Shown piece by piece: positions 15,985 through 23,626 of a stretch of DNA of 25,198 nucleotides. The notes below the pieces were generated by a model. That model searched no databases. It was given only the letters and a program-made list of their open reading frames with translations, and was not told the origin of the DNA. Position 1 is the stretch's first letter, and every line of letters starts with the position of its first letter. Origin of the DNA: a bacterium (lineage in GTDB: Bacteria; Sumerlaeota; Sumerlaeia; UBA8349). A program made the position numbers and the translations under genes. Where the stretch lies: contig JABMPG010000473.1 in NCBI GenBank assembly GCA_013203855.1, positions 1 to 25,198 of the forward strand. The letters are read 5' to 3'.

Positions 15985-16002
15985 ATCACATGTGGATCAC
16001 AT
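15985..16002. repeat. Phased direct repeat ATCACAT with an 11-base period
   Basis: ATCACAT occurs at 15985-15991 and again at 15996-16002. The segment also contains the inverted repeat ATGTG-GAT-CACAT. Spacing of one helical turn suits a protein binding site upstream of the chemoreceptor promoter, but it could be chance. Confidence 0.3.
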
Positions 16003-16069
16003 TAGGCTGGACACGCCAGAGAGCCGTCCTGACGCGTCCGCACTGTCTTCACATGCCGAAAAACACGGA

Positions 16070-16579
16070 TCAAATCTCTCTAACAGAGGGCGCCGATCTC
16101 CCGAGTTTTTCCCGAAGGCGTTTTTCCACCTGGGGAGGGACCACGCTGGAGACATCGCCGCCGTGAGCGACGATATCTTTGGTGAGGGAGGAGCTGACGA
16201 AGACGTAGCCGATGGTGGGGGCCATGAAGATGGTTTCGACATCGGGCGCGATGCGCTGGTTCATGAGAGCGAGCTGAAGCTCGGACTCGAAATCACTCAC
16301 GGCGCGCAGGCCGCGGATGATGAACTGGATCTTCCGCGTGCGGGCATATTGCACGGTAAGGCCTTCGAGATGGACGATCTCGACGTTCTCAAGATGCTGG
16401 ACGGCATCCCGGAGCATCTCCAGGCGTTCGTCCACCGAAAAGATGGGCACCTTCTGAGGATTGGCGGCGACGGCGACGACCATCTGGTCAAAAAGCCGGG
16501 CGCAACGTTCGATAAGATTCAGGTGTCCGTAGGTGAGACAGTCAAAGGTGCCCGGATAAAGGGCCGTGGTGAGAGACAT
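16070..16579 (-). CDS. coaD: Phosphopantetheine adenylyltransferase
   Basis: CoaD adenylates 4'-phosphopantetheine to dephospho-CoA, the penultimate step of CoA synthesis. The 169-residue protein has normal length. It shows PGTFDCLTYGH (nucleotidyl-transferase T/HxGH, H19), RGLRAVSDFE at 89-98 and the VSSSLTKDI segment at 128-136 corresponding to ISSTxVRE. GAGGAG sits about six bases before the ATG at 16579; the upstream ATG at 16702 is rejected because it adds 41 unlikely residues and overlaps the repeat. A promoter candidate lies 50-80 bases upstream. Confidence 0.95.
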   Translation of the reverse strand: MSLTTALYPGTFDCLTYGHLNLIERCARLFDQMVVAVAANPQKVPIFSVDERLEMLRDAVQHLENVEIVHLEGLTVQYARTRKIQFIIRGLRAVSDFESELQLALMNQRIAPDVETIFMAPTIGYVFVSSSLTKDIVAHGGDVSSVVPPQVEKRLREKLGRSAPSVREI

Positions 16580-16629
16580 GAGGCTCTCCTCAAGAGGAAT
16601 GGGGTCGTCCGGCTGCGAAAAAGCACCCC

Positions 16630-16658
16630 AATCTAACTCAACGCAACCGGGCTCGCAA
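16630..16658 (-). promoter_or_regulatory. Possible promoter of coaD
   Basis: TTGCGA (16658-16653) and TAGATT (16635-16630) are spaced by 17 bases on the minus strand; each matches the sigma-70 consensus at four of six positions. It sits in the 125-base gap between dtd and coaD. Confidence 0.33.
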
Positions 16659-16674
16659 CGGTCTTGGACGCCAT

Positions 16675-16700
16675 TGTGGCACAGTTTCTCTCGGCCGTGC
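16675..16700 (+). repeat. Imperfect hairpin repeat, copy 2 (TGTGGCACAG...CGGCCGTGC)
   Basis: TGTGGCACAG followed by seven pyrimidine-rich bases and CGGCCGTGC. GCACAG pairs with CCGTGC apart from one mismatch. It starts five bases after the dtd stop codon on the opposite strand sense. It shares TGTGGCACAGT and CGGCYGTGC with the copy at 108-133. Confidence 0.4.
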
Positions 16701-16704
16701 ATCC

Positions 16705-17169
16705 CTATCGCCTTGACAGGGCTTCCTCACTGTCGAGCCAGATCGTCACCGGACCGTCGTTGACCAGTTCGACATTCATAAGGGCGCCGAACTCACCCGT
16801 CTGAACCGCGAGGCCGTATCGGGCAAGGGCCTGGATGAAAGCGTCGAACATTTTACCCGCCCGGTCGGGCTCATCGGCGTGGGAAAAACTGGGACGGCGA
16901 CCCTTGCGGCAGTCGGCGTAGAGGGTGAACTGGGAGACGGCGAGAAGCCCGACCCCTTCGTCGAGGGCCGACCGGTCGAAATGACTGTCGCCTCCAGGGC
17001 CGGGGAAAATTCGGAGATTAACGATTTTTTTCGCCATGGGGGCGAGAATTTCGGGCGTGTCGTCGCGGCCGATGCCGGTAAGGAGGAGCAGGCCCCGGCC
17101 GATGGCGCCCACCTCGCACCCTTCGACCCGGACGCTGGCTCGGGAGACTCGCTGGATGAGAACGCGCAC
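16705..17169 (-). CDS. dtd: D-aminoacyl-tRNA deacylase
   Basis: Dtd hydrolyses D-amino acids (and glycine) from wrongly charged tRNAs. The 154-residue protein begins MRVLIQRVSRASV, as the family does, and contains SQFTLYAD at 79-86 and NDGPVT at 137-142, whose Gly-Pro provides the chiral selectivity. The start is a GTG at 17169 with AAAGGAGA about eight bases upstream; the longer frame to 17355 runs through the divergent promoter region and is rejected. Confidence 0.95.
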   Translation of the reverse strand: MRVLIQRVSRASVRVEGCEVGAIGRGLLLLTGIGRDDTPEILAPMAKKIVNLRIFPGPGGDSHFDRSALDEGVGLLAVSQFTLYADCRKGRRPSFSHADEPDRAGKMFDAFIQALARYGLAVQTGEFGALMNVELVNDGPVTIWLDSEEALSRR

Positions 17170-17329
17170 GAACTGTCTCCTTTCGTTTATCCCCCCGCTG
17201 TTCTCTGCCGATACTTCCTTCAAGGCGCTTCGGGCATTTGGCAGGAAGCGTCTGGAATCGTCATATCCCATTGAGGGGCAGCATAGCAGGACCGGGAAAT
17301 GCCCGCAAGGTCCCCAAGAGGAGACGGAG

Positions 17330-18262
17330 ATGCCGGAACTCATCATCACGCTCAACGGGGAAGAAATCGGCCATCACAGCTTCAGCGGCGGAGAGGTCAG
17401 CATCGGCCGGGGCGATGGCAGCGACATCCTTCTGGAAAACCTCAGCGTGTCCCGCCGTCACGCCCGGATTTCGATCGAAGACGGCCGCTATTTCCTCACC
17501 GACCTGGAAAGCGCCAACGGCACTTACGTTAACGCCACGCGCGTCACCCGTGCTCAGATCTTCCACGATGACCGAATTATCGTCGGAAAGCATGTTCTCG
17601 TTTTTCAAGAGCCCCAGGCCCAACCCGCCGACTTCGATCCCGAAGGCGCCCGGACGATCCTCGTGATGCCGCCCTCCTCGGGCCCCTGCCTGGGCGTCGA
17701 ATCCACGGGTTTCAGCAAGGAGCCAGCGCCCCTGCGGCCAGGAGTTACGCTGATCGGACGGGGCGAGGACTGCCATATCCGCCTGTCCGACTGGTTCGTG
17801 GAGATGCATCAGGCCGAGATCGAGCGCTCCGGAGACACATTTATCCTGAGGGATATCTCGCCTCGGAGCACCACCTATGTGAATGGCGAGCCCGTGGTGG
17901 AGCACGTTCTGTGGGACGGGGACGTGATCGACATGGGAGTGAGCCGGCTGGTCTTTCTGGCCGAGGCCGGGGAGACGGCCGATGACGATCTCCTTTTCAA
18001 ACCGTCCGCCGCGAAAGAGAAGACAGACCCGGAGGCCGAACAGGAATCCGAGAGAATCGGGATGACAGACGAACTGGCCGAGGTTCTGGCTCTGGAAGGG
18101 GCGGCCAAGGCGCTTCCAGATGAGGAACCGGATCTGGGTGAGTCGCTAGACTCGTCCGCCTCACCGGAAGAAGTGGTTGCGTCCGGGGAATGGCATGAGT
18201 TAGAAGGAGAGCAGCGGGAGCCCGCTTCGGACGAGTCCCGGGAACAGGAATCCTCCCAATAG
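17330..18262 (+). CDS. Double FHA-domain protein, apparently ended by an in-frame TAG
   Basis: A 310-residue cytoplasmic protein with two forkhead-associated domains, which bind phosphothreonine peptides. FHA1 spans about 22-92, with GRGDGSD (26-32), SRRH (41-44) and NGTYVN (63-68). FHA2 spans about 139-209, with GRGEDC (143-148), H160 and STTYVNGEPV. An acidic, low-complexity tail follows. AGGAG seven bases before the ATG at 17330 fixes the start. The TAG at 18260-18262 is probably not the ancestral end: the same frame continues for 56 protein-like codons and stops inside the next gene's start. No kinase gene is in the window. It leads an operon with a phosphoesterase and a sugar kinase. Confidence 0.85.
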   Translation: MPELIITLNGEEIGHHSFSGGEVSIGRGDGSDILLENLSVSRRHARISIEDGRYFLTDLESANGTYVNATRVTRAQIFHDDRIIVGKHVLVFQEPQAQPADFDPEGARTILVMPPSSGPCLGVESTGFSKEPAPLRPGVTLIGRGEDCHIRLSDWFVEMHQAEIERSGDTFILRDISPRSTTYVNGEPVVEHVLWDGDVIDMGVSRLVFLAEAGETADDDLLFKPSAAKEKTDPEAEQESERIGMTDELAEVLALEGAAKALPDEEPDLGESLDSSASPEEVVASGEWHELEGEQREPASDESREQESSQ

Positions 18263-18433
18263 CACGATGAAGACGACGAGAGAGAGACGGTTCTGGTGGG
18301 AGCCGGGCCCGAGCCGGCATCGGACGGCCAGTTGGCCTTCTGGCGGAAGGCGCTGGGGAATCCGAGCGAGGCCGTGCGCAAGCAGGCGGCGCTCCGCTTG
18401 AAGAGTCTCACAGGAATAGACTATGAGTATTGA
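18263..18433 (+). pseudogene. In-frame continuation of the FHA protein after the TAG
   Basis: After TAG (18260-18262) the same frame stays open for 56 codons and ends at TGA (18431-18433), overlapping the phosphoesterase ATG (18423) by 11 bases. The predicted tail is acidic, then GQLAFWRKALGNPSEAVRKQ and an AALRLKSLTG segment ending DYEY, much like a HEAT-type helical repeat. Compositional continuity and the normal gene overlap suggest a former or true C-terminus, cut off by one C-to-T type change, an assembly error, or read-through. Confidence 0.6.
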
Positions 18434-19166
18434 TTCTCCCGGAAGGTTCGCGGTCTTTTCCGATATACACGGAAATCGTCCCGCGCTGCAGGCCTTCCTT
18501 GAGGATGTGGCGTCCGAGCAGATCGTCCGGATCTTCTGCTGTGGCGATATCGTGGGTTACGGCGCTCACCCCAACCAGTGTTGCGATTTGATCCGGAAAG
18601 CCGGCATCCCGGTGGTCCGGGGAAATCACGACCAGGTGGCTGTCACGCTCGAAAACCTGAATGCCTTCAATGACATCGCCGCTCGCGCCATCTCCTGGAC
18701 CCATGATCGGCTTACGCCCGAGAATCGCGAGTTTCTCGAGGGCCTTCCCTACCTGATGAAGGAAGGGGATTTCACCTTTGTCCACAGCTCCCCGCGCGAC
18801 CCGCGGAAGTGGGACTATGTCCTGACCCGCACGGAGGCGATGAAGAGCTTCGACGCCTTCGATACGTGGCTCTGCTTTATCGGCCATTCCCATCAGCCTT
18901 TCGCAGTCGATGAAACCGGGCGGGATGTCGCCTCGCCGGATCTGGAAGAGATCGAGCTGAGCCGGGACCGGCGCTACCTGATCAACGTGGGAAGCGTGGG
19001 GCAGCCCCGCGACCGCAACGCCCAACTCTGCTATGCAACCATCGACCCCGGCCAGAACGTCCTCCGTTTTCACCGTCTCTCCTATCCCGTCGAAGAAGCG
19101 CAGCAGGCTATCCTGGAGGCCGGTCTGCCGCCCCAGCTGGCCGAGCGCCTCACCCTGGGCTGGTGA
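18423..19166 (+). CDS. Calcineurin-like metallophosphoesterase
   Basis: A 247-residue soluble dimetal phosphoesterase of the YfcE/MJ0936-like branch. All motifs are present: D14-I-H16-G-N, G-D42-I-V-G-Y-G, G-N68-H69-D70, H121 in VHSSP and G-H155-S-H157. Members act as phosphodiesterases or phosphatases on small molecules; the substrate here is unknown. The NVGSVGQPRD stretch is typical of the subfamily. The start overlaps the end of the extended FHA frame, and its TGA overlaps the following kinase ATG (TGATG), so the three genes look co-translated. Confidence 0.9.
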   Translation: MSIDSPGRFAVFSDIHGNRPALQAFLEDVASEQIVRIFCCGDIVGYGAHPNQCCDLIRKAGIPVVRGNHDQVAVTLENLNAFNDIAARAISWTHDRLTPENREFLEGLPYLMKEGDFTFVHSSPRDPRKWDYVLTRTEAMKSFDAFDTWLCFIGHSHQPFAVDETGRDVASPDLEEIELSRDRRYLINVGSVGQPRDRNAQLCYATIDPGQNVLRFHRLSYPVEEAQQAILEAGLPPQLAERLTLGW

Positions 19167-20170
19167 TGATCGTCACTGTCACACTCAATCCCTGCATCGA
19201 CCTGAACCTCCTGGTGGAAGGTTTTTCCTTCTCCGAGCCGCTGCTCGCACTCGAAGAACGAAAACGAGCCGGCGGGAAGGGCATCAACGTCTCCGTCGTC
19301 CTGGCCCTCCTCGGAATCGAATCCACTGCGGTGGCGCCGCTGGGCGGCCCGGCGGGAGAGGAATTCCGGGAACTGTCCCGACTCTGGCCCGACGAGGGCC
19401 GGGTCCGGCTCGAACCCATCCCGACCGAGGCCCCTACCCGTACCAACACGGTAATCTCCGCTCGCGAGGATGGCCGGCACCTGAAGGTGAATCAGAAGGG
19501 CGGCGCGATCTCCGGAACGGAACTGGATCGGGTCCGGGAAAAACTGAGAGATCTTCTGAAACCCGAAGACGCGCTGATCCTCGCGGGAAGCCTCCCCCCA
19601 GGCATCCCGCCTTCCTTCTATGCCGAGCTCGTTCAGGAGTTCCGCGAAAGGGACTGCTATGTGGCGCTCGACGCGGACCGCGAACCCCTACGGGAAGCCG
19701 CCCTGGCAGGCCCGGACCTTCTAAAGCCGAACCGGCAGGAACTGGGGCGGCTGGCGGGCCGGCCGATTTCGCCGGATGAAGTCGTGCGGACGGCACGGGA
19801 ATCCCTGAAAGAGGACAGGTCCCTCTGCATGGTCAGCGATGGGGCCGGGGTGGCCCAGCTAGTTTCGCCAAACAATGCCCTGTATTGCCAACCCCCGCGG
19901 GCCGATGGATCGCCCACCGGGGCGGGAGACGCAGCCTTGGCCGGCCTGCTCGCGGGTCTGATGGGCTGGGATTGGCCGGATGAGAAAGGGATCGATCGCA
20001 ATCTGCAATCCCGCGATCTCCAAGAATCCGCCCGCGACCCGAAACGTCTCGCCGCTGCCTTCCGTCTCGCCATCGCCTGTGGCAGCGCCGCCGCCTCGAC
20101 ACCCGACACGGAATATTTCACGCGGGACATCCTGAGGACGTACTGGGAACGGGTCGAAACACAGGCCTGA
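19166..20170 (+). CDS. PfkB-family sugar-phosphate kinase (1-phosphofructokinase-like)
   Basis: A 334-residue ribokinase-fold kinase. LNPCIDL (7-13), GGKGINVS (36-43), GSLPPG (141-146), KPNRQEL (187-193) and SPTGAGDAALAG (249-260, catalytic base D255) place it with the 1-phosphofructokinase/tagatose-6-phosphate kinase group, which phosphorylates ketose phosphates with ATP. A hydrophilic insert of about 25 residues near 270-295 is unusual. The start is the ATG overlapping the phosphoesterase stop; a GTG three bases earlier is also possible. There is no fructose PTS nearby, so the exact substrate is uncertain. Confidence 0.88.
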   Translation: MIVTVTLNPCIDLNLLVEGFSFSEPLLALEERKRAGGKGINVSVVLALLGIESTAVAPLGGPAGEEFRELSRLWPDEGRVRLEPIPTEAPTRTNTVISAREDGRHLKVNQKGGAISGTELDRVREKLRDLLKPEDALILAGSLPPGIPPSFYAELVQEFRERDCYVALDADREPLREAALAGPDLLKPNRQELGRLAGRPISPDEVVRTARESLKEDRSLCMVSDGAGVAQLVSPNNALYCQPPRADGSPTGAGDAALAGLLAGLMGWDWPDEKGIDRNLQSRDLQESARDPKRLAAAFRLAIACGSAAASTPDTEYFTRDILRTYWERVETQA

Positions 20171-20270
20171 AACCCTCAGCCGTGCTTCCTGTTCATGGAT
20201 ATGATGACACACCGCGACCTGACCGGAAATTCCTCCTGCAAGGGTCCGCCTCCAGAAAGTCAATCAGAAC

Positions 20271-20290
20271 ACAAGCATCGACAAGCATCG
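20271..20290. repeat. Perfect 10-base tandem duplication
   Basis: ACAAGCATCG occurs twice head to tail in the 144-base gap between the convergent kinase and XRE-ImmA genes, followed by the palindrome GCATCGATGC. Probably replication slippage in non-coding DNA. Confidence 0.6.
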
Positions 20291-20314
20291 ATGCAGGCGT
20301 CGGACCGCGCCCCT

Positions 20315-21427
20315 TCACAGAATCGCCTCCCAACTGGATAGGAGTTCCCGCATCTCTCCGACACCGATACGGAGGATTTCGGCCCCTCGCCCTAAAGAGA
20401 TCTTTCCCTCCTCGACCGCCCTGCGGGTCAGACGACTGAACCGGTCCTCGTAGAAATCGAAGCGATGAATTCCGAATGGTTCGGCGGGCTCCAAGCCCAT
20501 CGGCTCTTCCTTGAAAGGAAGTTTCCGCCTGAAGCGTTTCTGGTACGCAGTGTTGAACTTCGCCCAGATGGACTTGTCCACAATCTCGTGTTCCAGAAGA
20601 CGCGCCAGGACAGTCTTATAGCTGACTCGAAAGATGCGCTTCACTTTGAACACCCGATCCACCCCATGCAGCCCGGCCGCCTCATTCCATTCCTTCCAGA
20701 ACCCGGATTCGGGCATTAGAAAATGACCGGCGAAAAAGTTGGCCTCCGCTTCCTCCTGCTCGTTTTCCTCGGACTGGCGAACGTCGTAGGCGTTGGGATG
20801 GAGCACAAGATGGCCGAGTTCGTGGGCGGCGCTGAAGATCTGTCTCTCCACTGAGATTCGTTCATACACATTTACGACGACAGCGGGCCCCCCATCTTCC
20901 TCCCCCAGAGACAAGCCGAAAAACCCGTCCGAGGCAGTCGAAAGGGGAAGAACCTTGATCCCGGCGTGCTCAAGCAAGCCGCAGGCATCGTGAATCGGCT
21001 CGGTCTCGCTCCGGCCGAGAGATTTGCGGCAAAAGTGAGCGGACTCCGCTAGATTCACACGCGAGCAACGGCTACGCACTCCCTTCAACTTGAATGAAAT
21101 CCGTGCTTCCAGGAGACCCTCAAGAGCATTGAAATCCTCGAGCCACCTGGAAACGTCCGCCAGAATGTTTTCGCGAGTCTGCATACGCCGGCTGGAACGG
21201 AAACGGACAGTCTTGAGTTCCCGCACGGGCGCGAACAGGTCCTTCAGGGGGACTTCAAGCGCGCCCGCTATGGATTGAACGGTGGCCATGCGGGGCTCGC
21301 ACTTCTGATTCTCCAGGTTCTTGACTGAGGGCAGGGAAATCCCAGCGGCCTCTGCGAGCGCCTTCTGGCTCAGTTTCTTCGAGGTCCTCGCCCGGCGCAC
21401 ATTCTGCGCGAGAGTATTCAGATTCAT
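20315..21427 (-). CDS. XRE-family regulator fused to an ImmA/IrrE metallopeptidase
   Basis: A 370-residue protein with an N-terminal XRE helix-turn-helix (about 5-65: LAQNVRRARTSKKLSQKALA, ISLPSVKNLENQ) and a zinc peptidase domain. AAHELGHLVLHP contains HExxH at 202-206, and EEAEANFFAGHFLMP supplies the third ligand region. The C-terminus (RGAEILRIGVGEMRELLSSW) is common in COG2856-like proteins. Such fusions are found as phage or mobile-element regulators, antitoxins and stress regulators that cleave a repressor. No toxin gene, integrase or cognate repressor is nearby. GAGGA six bases upstream selects ATG 21427. A strong divergent promoter precedes it. Confidence 0.9.
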   Translation of the reverse strand: MNLNTLAQNVRRARTSKKLSQKALAEAAGISLPSVKNLENQKCEPRMATVQSIAGALEVPLKDLFAPVRELKTVRFRSSRRMQTRENILADVSRWLEDFNALEGLLEARISFKLKGVRSRCSRVNLAESAHFCRKSLGRSETEPIHDACGLLEHAGIKVLPLSTASDGFFGLSLGEEDGGPAVVVNVYERISVERQIFSAAHELGHLVLHPNAYDVRQSEENEQEEAEANFFAGHFLMPESGFWKEWNEAAGLHGVDRVFKVKRIFRVSYKTVLARLLEHEIVDKSIWAKFNTAYQKRFRRKLPFKEEPMGLEPAEPFGIHRFDFYEDRFSRLTRRAVEEGKISLGRGAEILRIGVGEMRELLSSWEAIL

Positions 21428-21455
21428 AGCAGTTCCTCTCTTCCTCAGATCCATA

Positions 21456-21483
21456 AATATACCATCCAACAAATTACTGTCAA
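21456..21483 (-). promoter_or_regulatory. Strong sigma-70-type promoter of the XRE-ImmA/IrrE gene
   Basis: On the minus strand TTGACA (21483-21478), a 16-base spacer, and TATATT (21461-21456) preceded by TGG, an extended -10 feature. The leader is only about 23 bases. The short distance to the HTH protein's own start suits autoregulation. Confidence 0.7.
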
Positions 21484-21504
21484 TTGGTTTTTCGCGACTC
21501 TTCC

Positions 21505-21533
21505 TTGTCCTTCCCCTCCCTTTCCGTTACACT
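21505..21533 (+). promoter_or_regulatory. Candidate promoter of proS
   Basis: TTGTCC (21505-21510) and TACACT (21528-21533) are separated by 17 bases; each matches the consensus at four of six positions. A leader of about 58 bases leads to the proS ATG. It is divergent from the XRE-ImmA promoter with -35 elements about 22 bases apart. Confidence 0.5.
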
Positions 21534-21597
21534 GACCCGATTTTTCATCTGCCGGAGCGGACACTTCACACCCGGGCGGACTAAAGGAGATGGAACG

Positions 21598-23346
21598 ATG
21601 CGGATGCGGACTTTGGTGGGCAGGCGGTACAAAGAGCGACCGGCGGAGGCGACGCTGGACAGCCATTCTCTGCTCTTGCGCGGGGCCTATGCCCGGCAAG
21701 TGGCCAATGGGATTTACTCGCTACTGCACCCGGGATATCGGGTCGTGCGGAAGATAGAGGCTATCATCCGCGATGAGATGGACCGCGTGGGCGGACAGGA
21801 AGTCCTCATGCCGGTCGTGTTGCCCCGCGAACTCTGGGAGGAAACGGGCCGCTATCAGGCCGTCGGCTCCGAACTCCTGCGTTTCAAGGACCGCACCGAT
21901 CACGACATGGTTCTGGCCATGACCCACGAGGAGGGCGTCGTCCACCTCGCTCGTCACGAGGCTGGCAGCTATAAGCAGTACCCCTTCATGATCTACCAGA
22001 TCCAAACCAAGTTTCGCGACGAACCGCGCTCGCGGGGTGGTCTGATCCGGGTACGCGAGTTCACTATGAAAGACGCCTACTCTTTCCACCGCACCGCCGA
22101 GGACTTGGACGATTACTACCGCGAATGCGCCATCGCCTATCACCGCATTTTCGCCCGGGCCGGCATTCCGGAGACGGCCGTGGTGCGCTCCGACTCGGGC
22201 ATGATGGGCGGCAAGATCGCCCACGAGTTCATGCTCCTGACCGACTGCGGCGAGGACAGCATCCTCAAGTGCGACACCTGTCGATACATCGCCAACGCCG
22301 AAGTAGCCGAGGGCCGCATTCCGGCTTTCCCGGAAGATCCGAAGGAACTTGAGAAGATTCACACGCCCGGCAAGAAGACCATCGAGGACGTGACAGCCTT
22401 CCTGAGCGTTCCCCTGCACCAGGCGGCCAAGGTCGTCTTCTACGAGTCGGACAGCGAGGGCCGCCCCGTGATGGCCCTGATCCGTGGCGACCTCGAGGTC
22501 AACGAATCCAAACTCGCCCGCCTCGTCCAGCGCCAGCCCGTTCCCGCTGAGGAAGCCACCATCCGCAAGACCGGCGCCGTCCCAGGCTATGCCTCGCCCA
22601 TGGGCGCCCGCGACCTGCGCGTGATCGCCGATCCGACCGTCGGCGAGTCGAACAACCTCGTCACCGGCGCGAACGAGGACGACTATCACTACCGCAATTT
22701 CAATCTCGACCGCGACTGCCCGGATGTTGAAATCGCCGACATCGCAACCTTGCGCGAGGGCGACGGCTGCCCCCGCTGCAAGGGCGCCCTGCAGATGCGG
22801 CGCGGCATCGAGGTCGGCAACATCTTTCAGCTCGGCACGAGGTACACCGAGTCGATGGGGATGAGTTACCTCGACGAAAACGGCCAGGCCCATACCCCCA
22901 TCATGGGGTGCTACGGCATCGGCGTCGGCCGCATGATGAGTTCCGTCATGGAAGCCCGCCACGACAAGTTCGGCCCGATCTGGCCCATCTCGATCGCGCC
23001 GTGGGAAGTCCACATTAACGCCATCAAGCCCGGCGAAGGCGGCGTGGGCGAAGTGGCCGGCAAACTCTACGACGACCTGCGCGAGGCCGGCCTGGAGGTC
23101 ATCTTCGACGACCGCGACGAGCGCCCCGGCGTTCAGTTCGCCGACGCCGATCTCCTCGGTGTGCCGTTGCGGTTCATCGTCGGGGCTAAGTCGCTGGCCA
23201 ATGGCAACGTCGAGTGGAAGATTCGCGGCACGGACGAAAAAGGCGAGGTGCCGGTCGAAGAAGCGGCCCACTTCGCGCGGAAATGGGTAGACCAGGCCTA
23301 CGCTGAAATCCGCGCCCAGGCCAATGCCAAAACCGAGCCGTTCTAG
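21598..23346 (+). CDS. proS: Prolyl-tRNA synthetase, bacterial type
   Basis: ProRS attaches proline to tRNA-Pro. The 582-residue class II synthetase shows FRDEPRSRGGLIRVREFTMK (motif 2, residues 139-158) and GCYGIGVGRMMSS (motif 3). Between them, about residues 225-390, lies the inserted editing domain that hydrolyses Ala-tRNA-Pro (from CDTC through GAVPGYASP and NNLVTGAN). The C-terminal anticodon-binding domain follows (PWEVHINAI, LREAGLEVIFDDRDERPGVQFADADLLG). AGGAG eight bases before ATG 21598 sets the start; the frame is open 38 codons further upstream but that part holds the promoter. Confidence 0.97.
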   Translation: MRMRTLVGRRYKERPAEATLDSHSLLLRGAYARQVANGIYSLLHPGYRVVRKIEAIIRDEMDRVGGQEVLMPVVLPRELWEETGRYQAVGSELLRFKDRTDHDMVLAMTHEEGVVHLARHEAGSYKQYPFMIYQIQTKFRDEPRSRGGLIRVREFTMKDAYSFHRTAEDLDDYYRECAIAYHRIFARAGIPETAVVRSDSGMMGGKIAHEFMLLTDCGEDSILKCDTCRYIANAEVAEGRIPAFPEDPKELEKIHTPGKKTIEDVTAFLSVPLHQAAKVVFYESDSEGRPVMALIRGDLEVNESKLARLVQRQPVPAEEATIRKTGAVPGYASPMGARDLRVIADPTVGESNNLVTGANEDDYHYRNFNLDRDCPDVEIADIATLREGDGCPRCKGALQMRRGIEVGNIFQLGTRYTESMGMSYLDENGQAHTPIMGCYGIGVGRMMSSVMEARHDKFGPIWPISIAPWEVHINAIKPGEGGVGEVAGKLYDDLREAGLEVIFDDRDERPGVQFADADLLGVPLRFIVGAKSLANGNVEWKIRGTDEKGEVPVEEAAHFARKWVDQAYAEIRAQANAKTEPF

Positions 23347-23555
23347 CCAATCTTCGGCAATTCAGAGGCGATGTTTCTCCAATTCCTCGGGTTTTTCGAT
23401 TTGTGAAGCGGAAGTCGCTACTACACGGCTTTCCCCAAACGTCTGCGCTACAAACACTCGACTTGCCAGCCCACACGATACCCAAAGCGCTCGGGAAAGA
23501 GGCCCTGCTGCGGAAGACGACCTAACGGCTGGCCGACGATAGATCCGGAAATCGG

Positions 23556-23592
23556 AACCGCCGGGGGCAATCGCGCCCTCGGCGGTTTTTTC
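23556..23592 (+). terminator. Rho-independent terminator downstream of proS
   Basis: AACCGCCGGGGGC pairs with GCCCTCGGCGGTT (one G-T wobble) around AATCGC, and TTTTTT follows. It is about 210 bases after the proS stop; the intervening sequence shows no gene. Confidence 0.78.
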
Positions 23593-23626
23593 TATACCGA
23601 AGTTCGGAAAAAAAGTTCGATTGGCC

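Larger units (their letters stand above)
15703..16069. other. Upstream region of the chemoreceptor gene
   Basis: 367 bases between coaD and the chemoreceptor, both on the minus strand. It holds a candidate flagellar-sigma-type promoter (15899-15926) and a phased repeat ATCACAT (15985-16002). No protein-like small frame, tRNA or known riboswitch pattern was found; GEMM-type cyclic-di-GMP riboswitch hallmarks were looked for and not seen. Confidence 0.5.

Noticed and set aside
18260..18262. TAG recoded as an amino acid genome-wide
   Set aside because: TAG ends several genes here at the expected place (GHL10 gene, dctP, dtd, proS), so it works as a normal stop.
18266..18400. Separate 44-codon gene starting at the ATG at 18267-18269
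   Set aside because: The translation is Arg/Trp-rich and not protein-like; the FHA frame gives the better sequence.
21721..23271. 516-codon minus-strand open frame
   Set aside because: It is antisense to proS, whose motifs are unambiguous.
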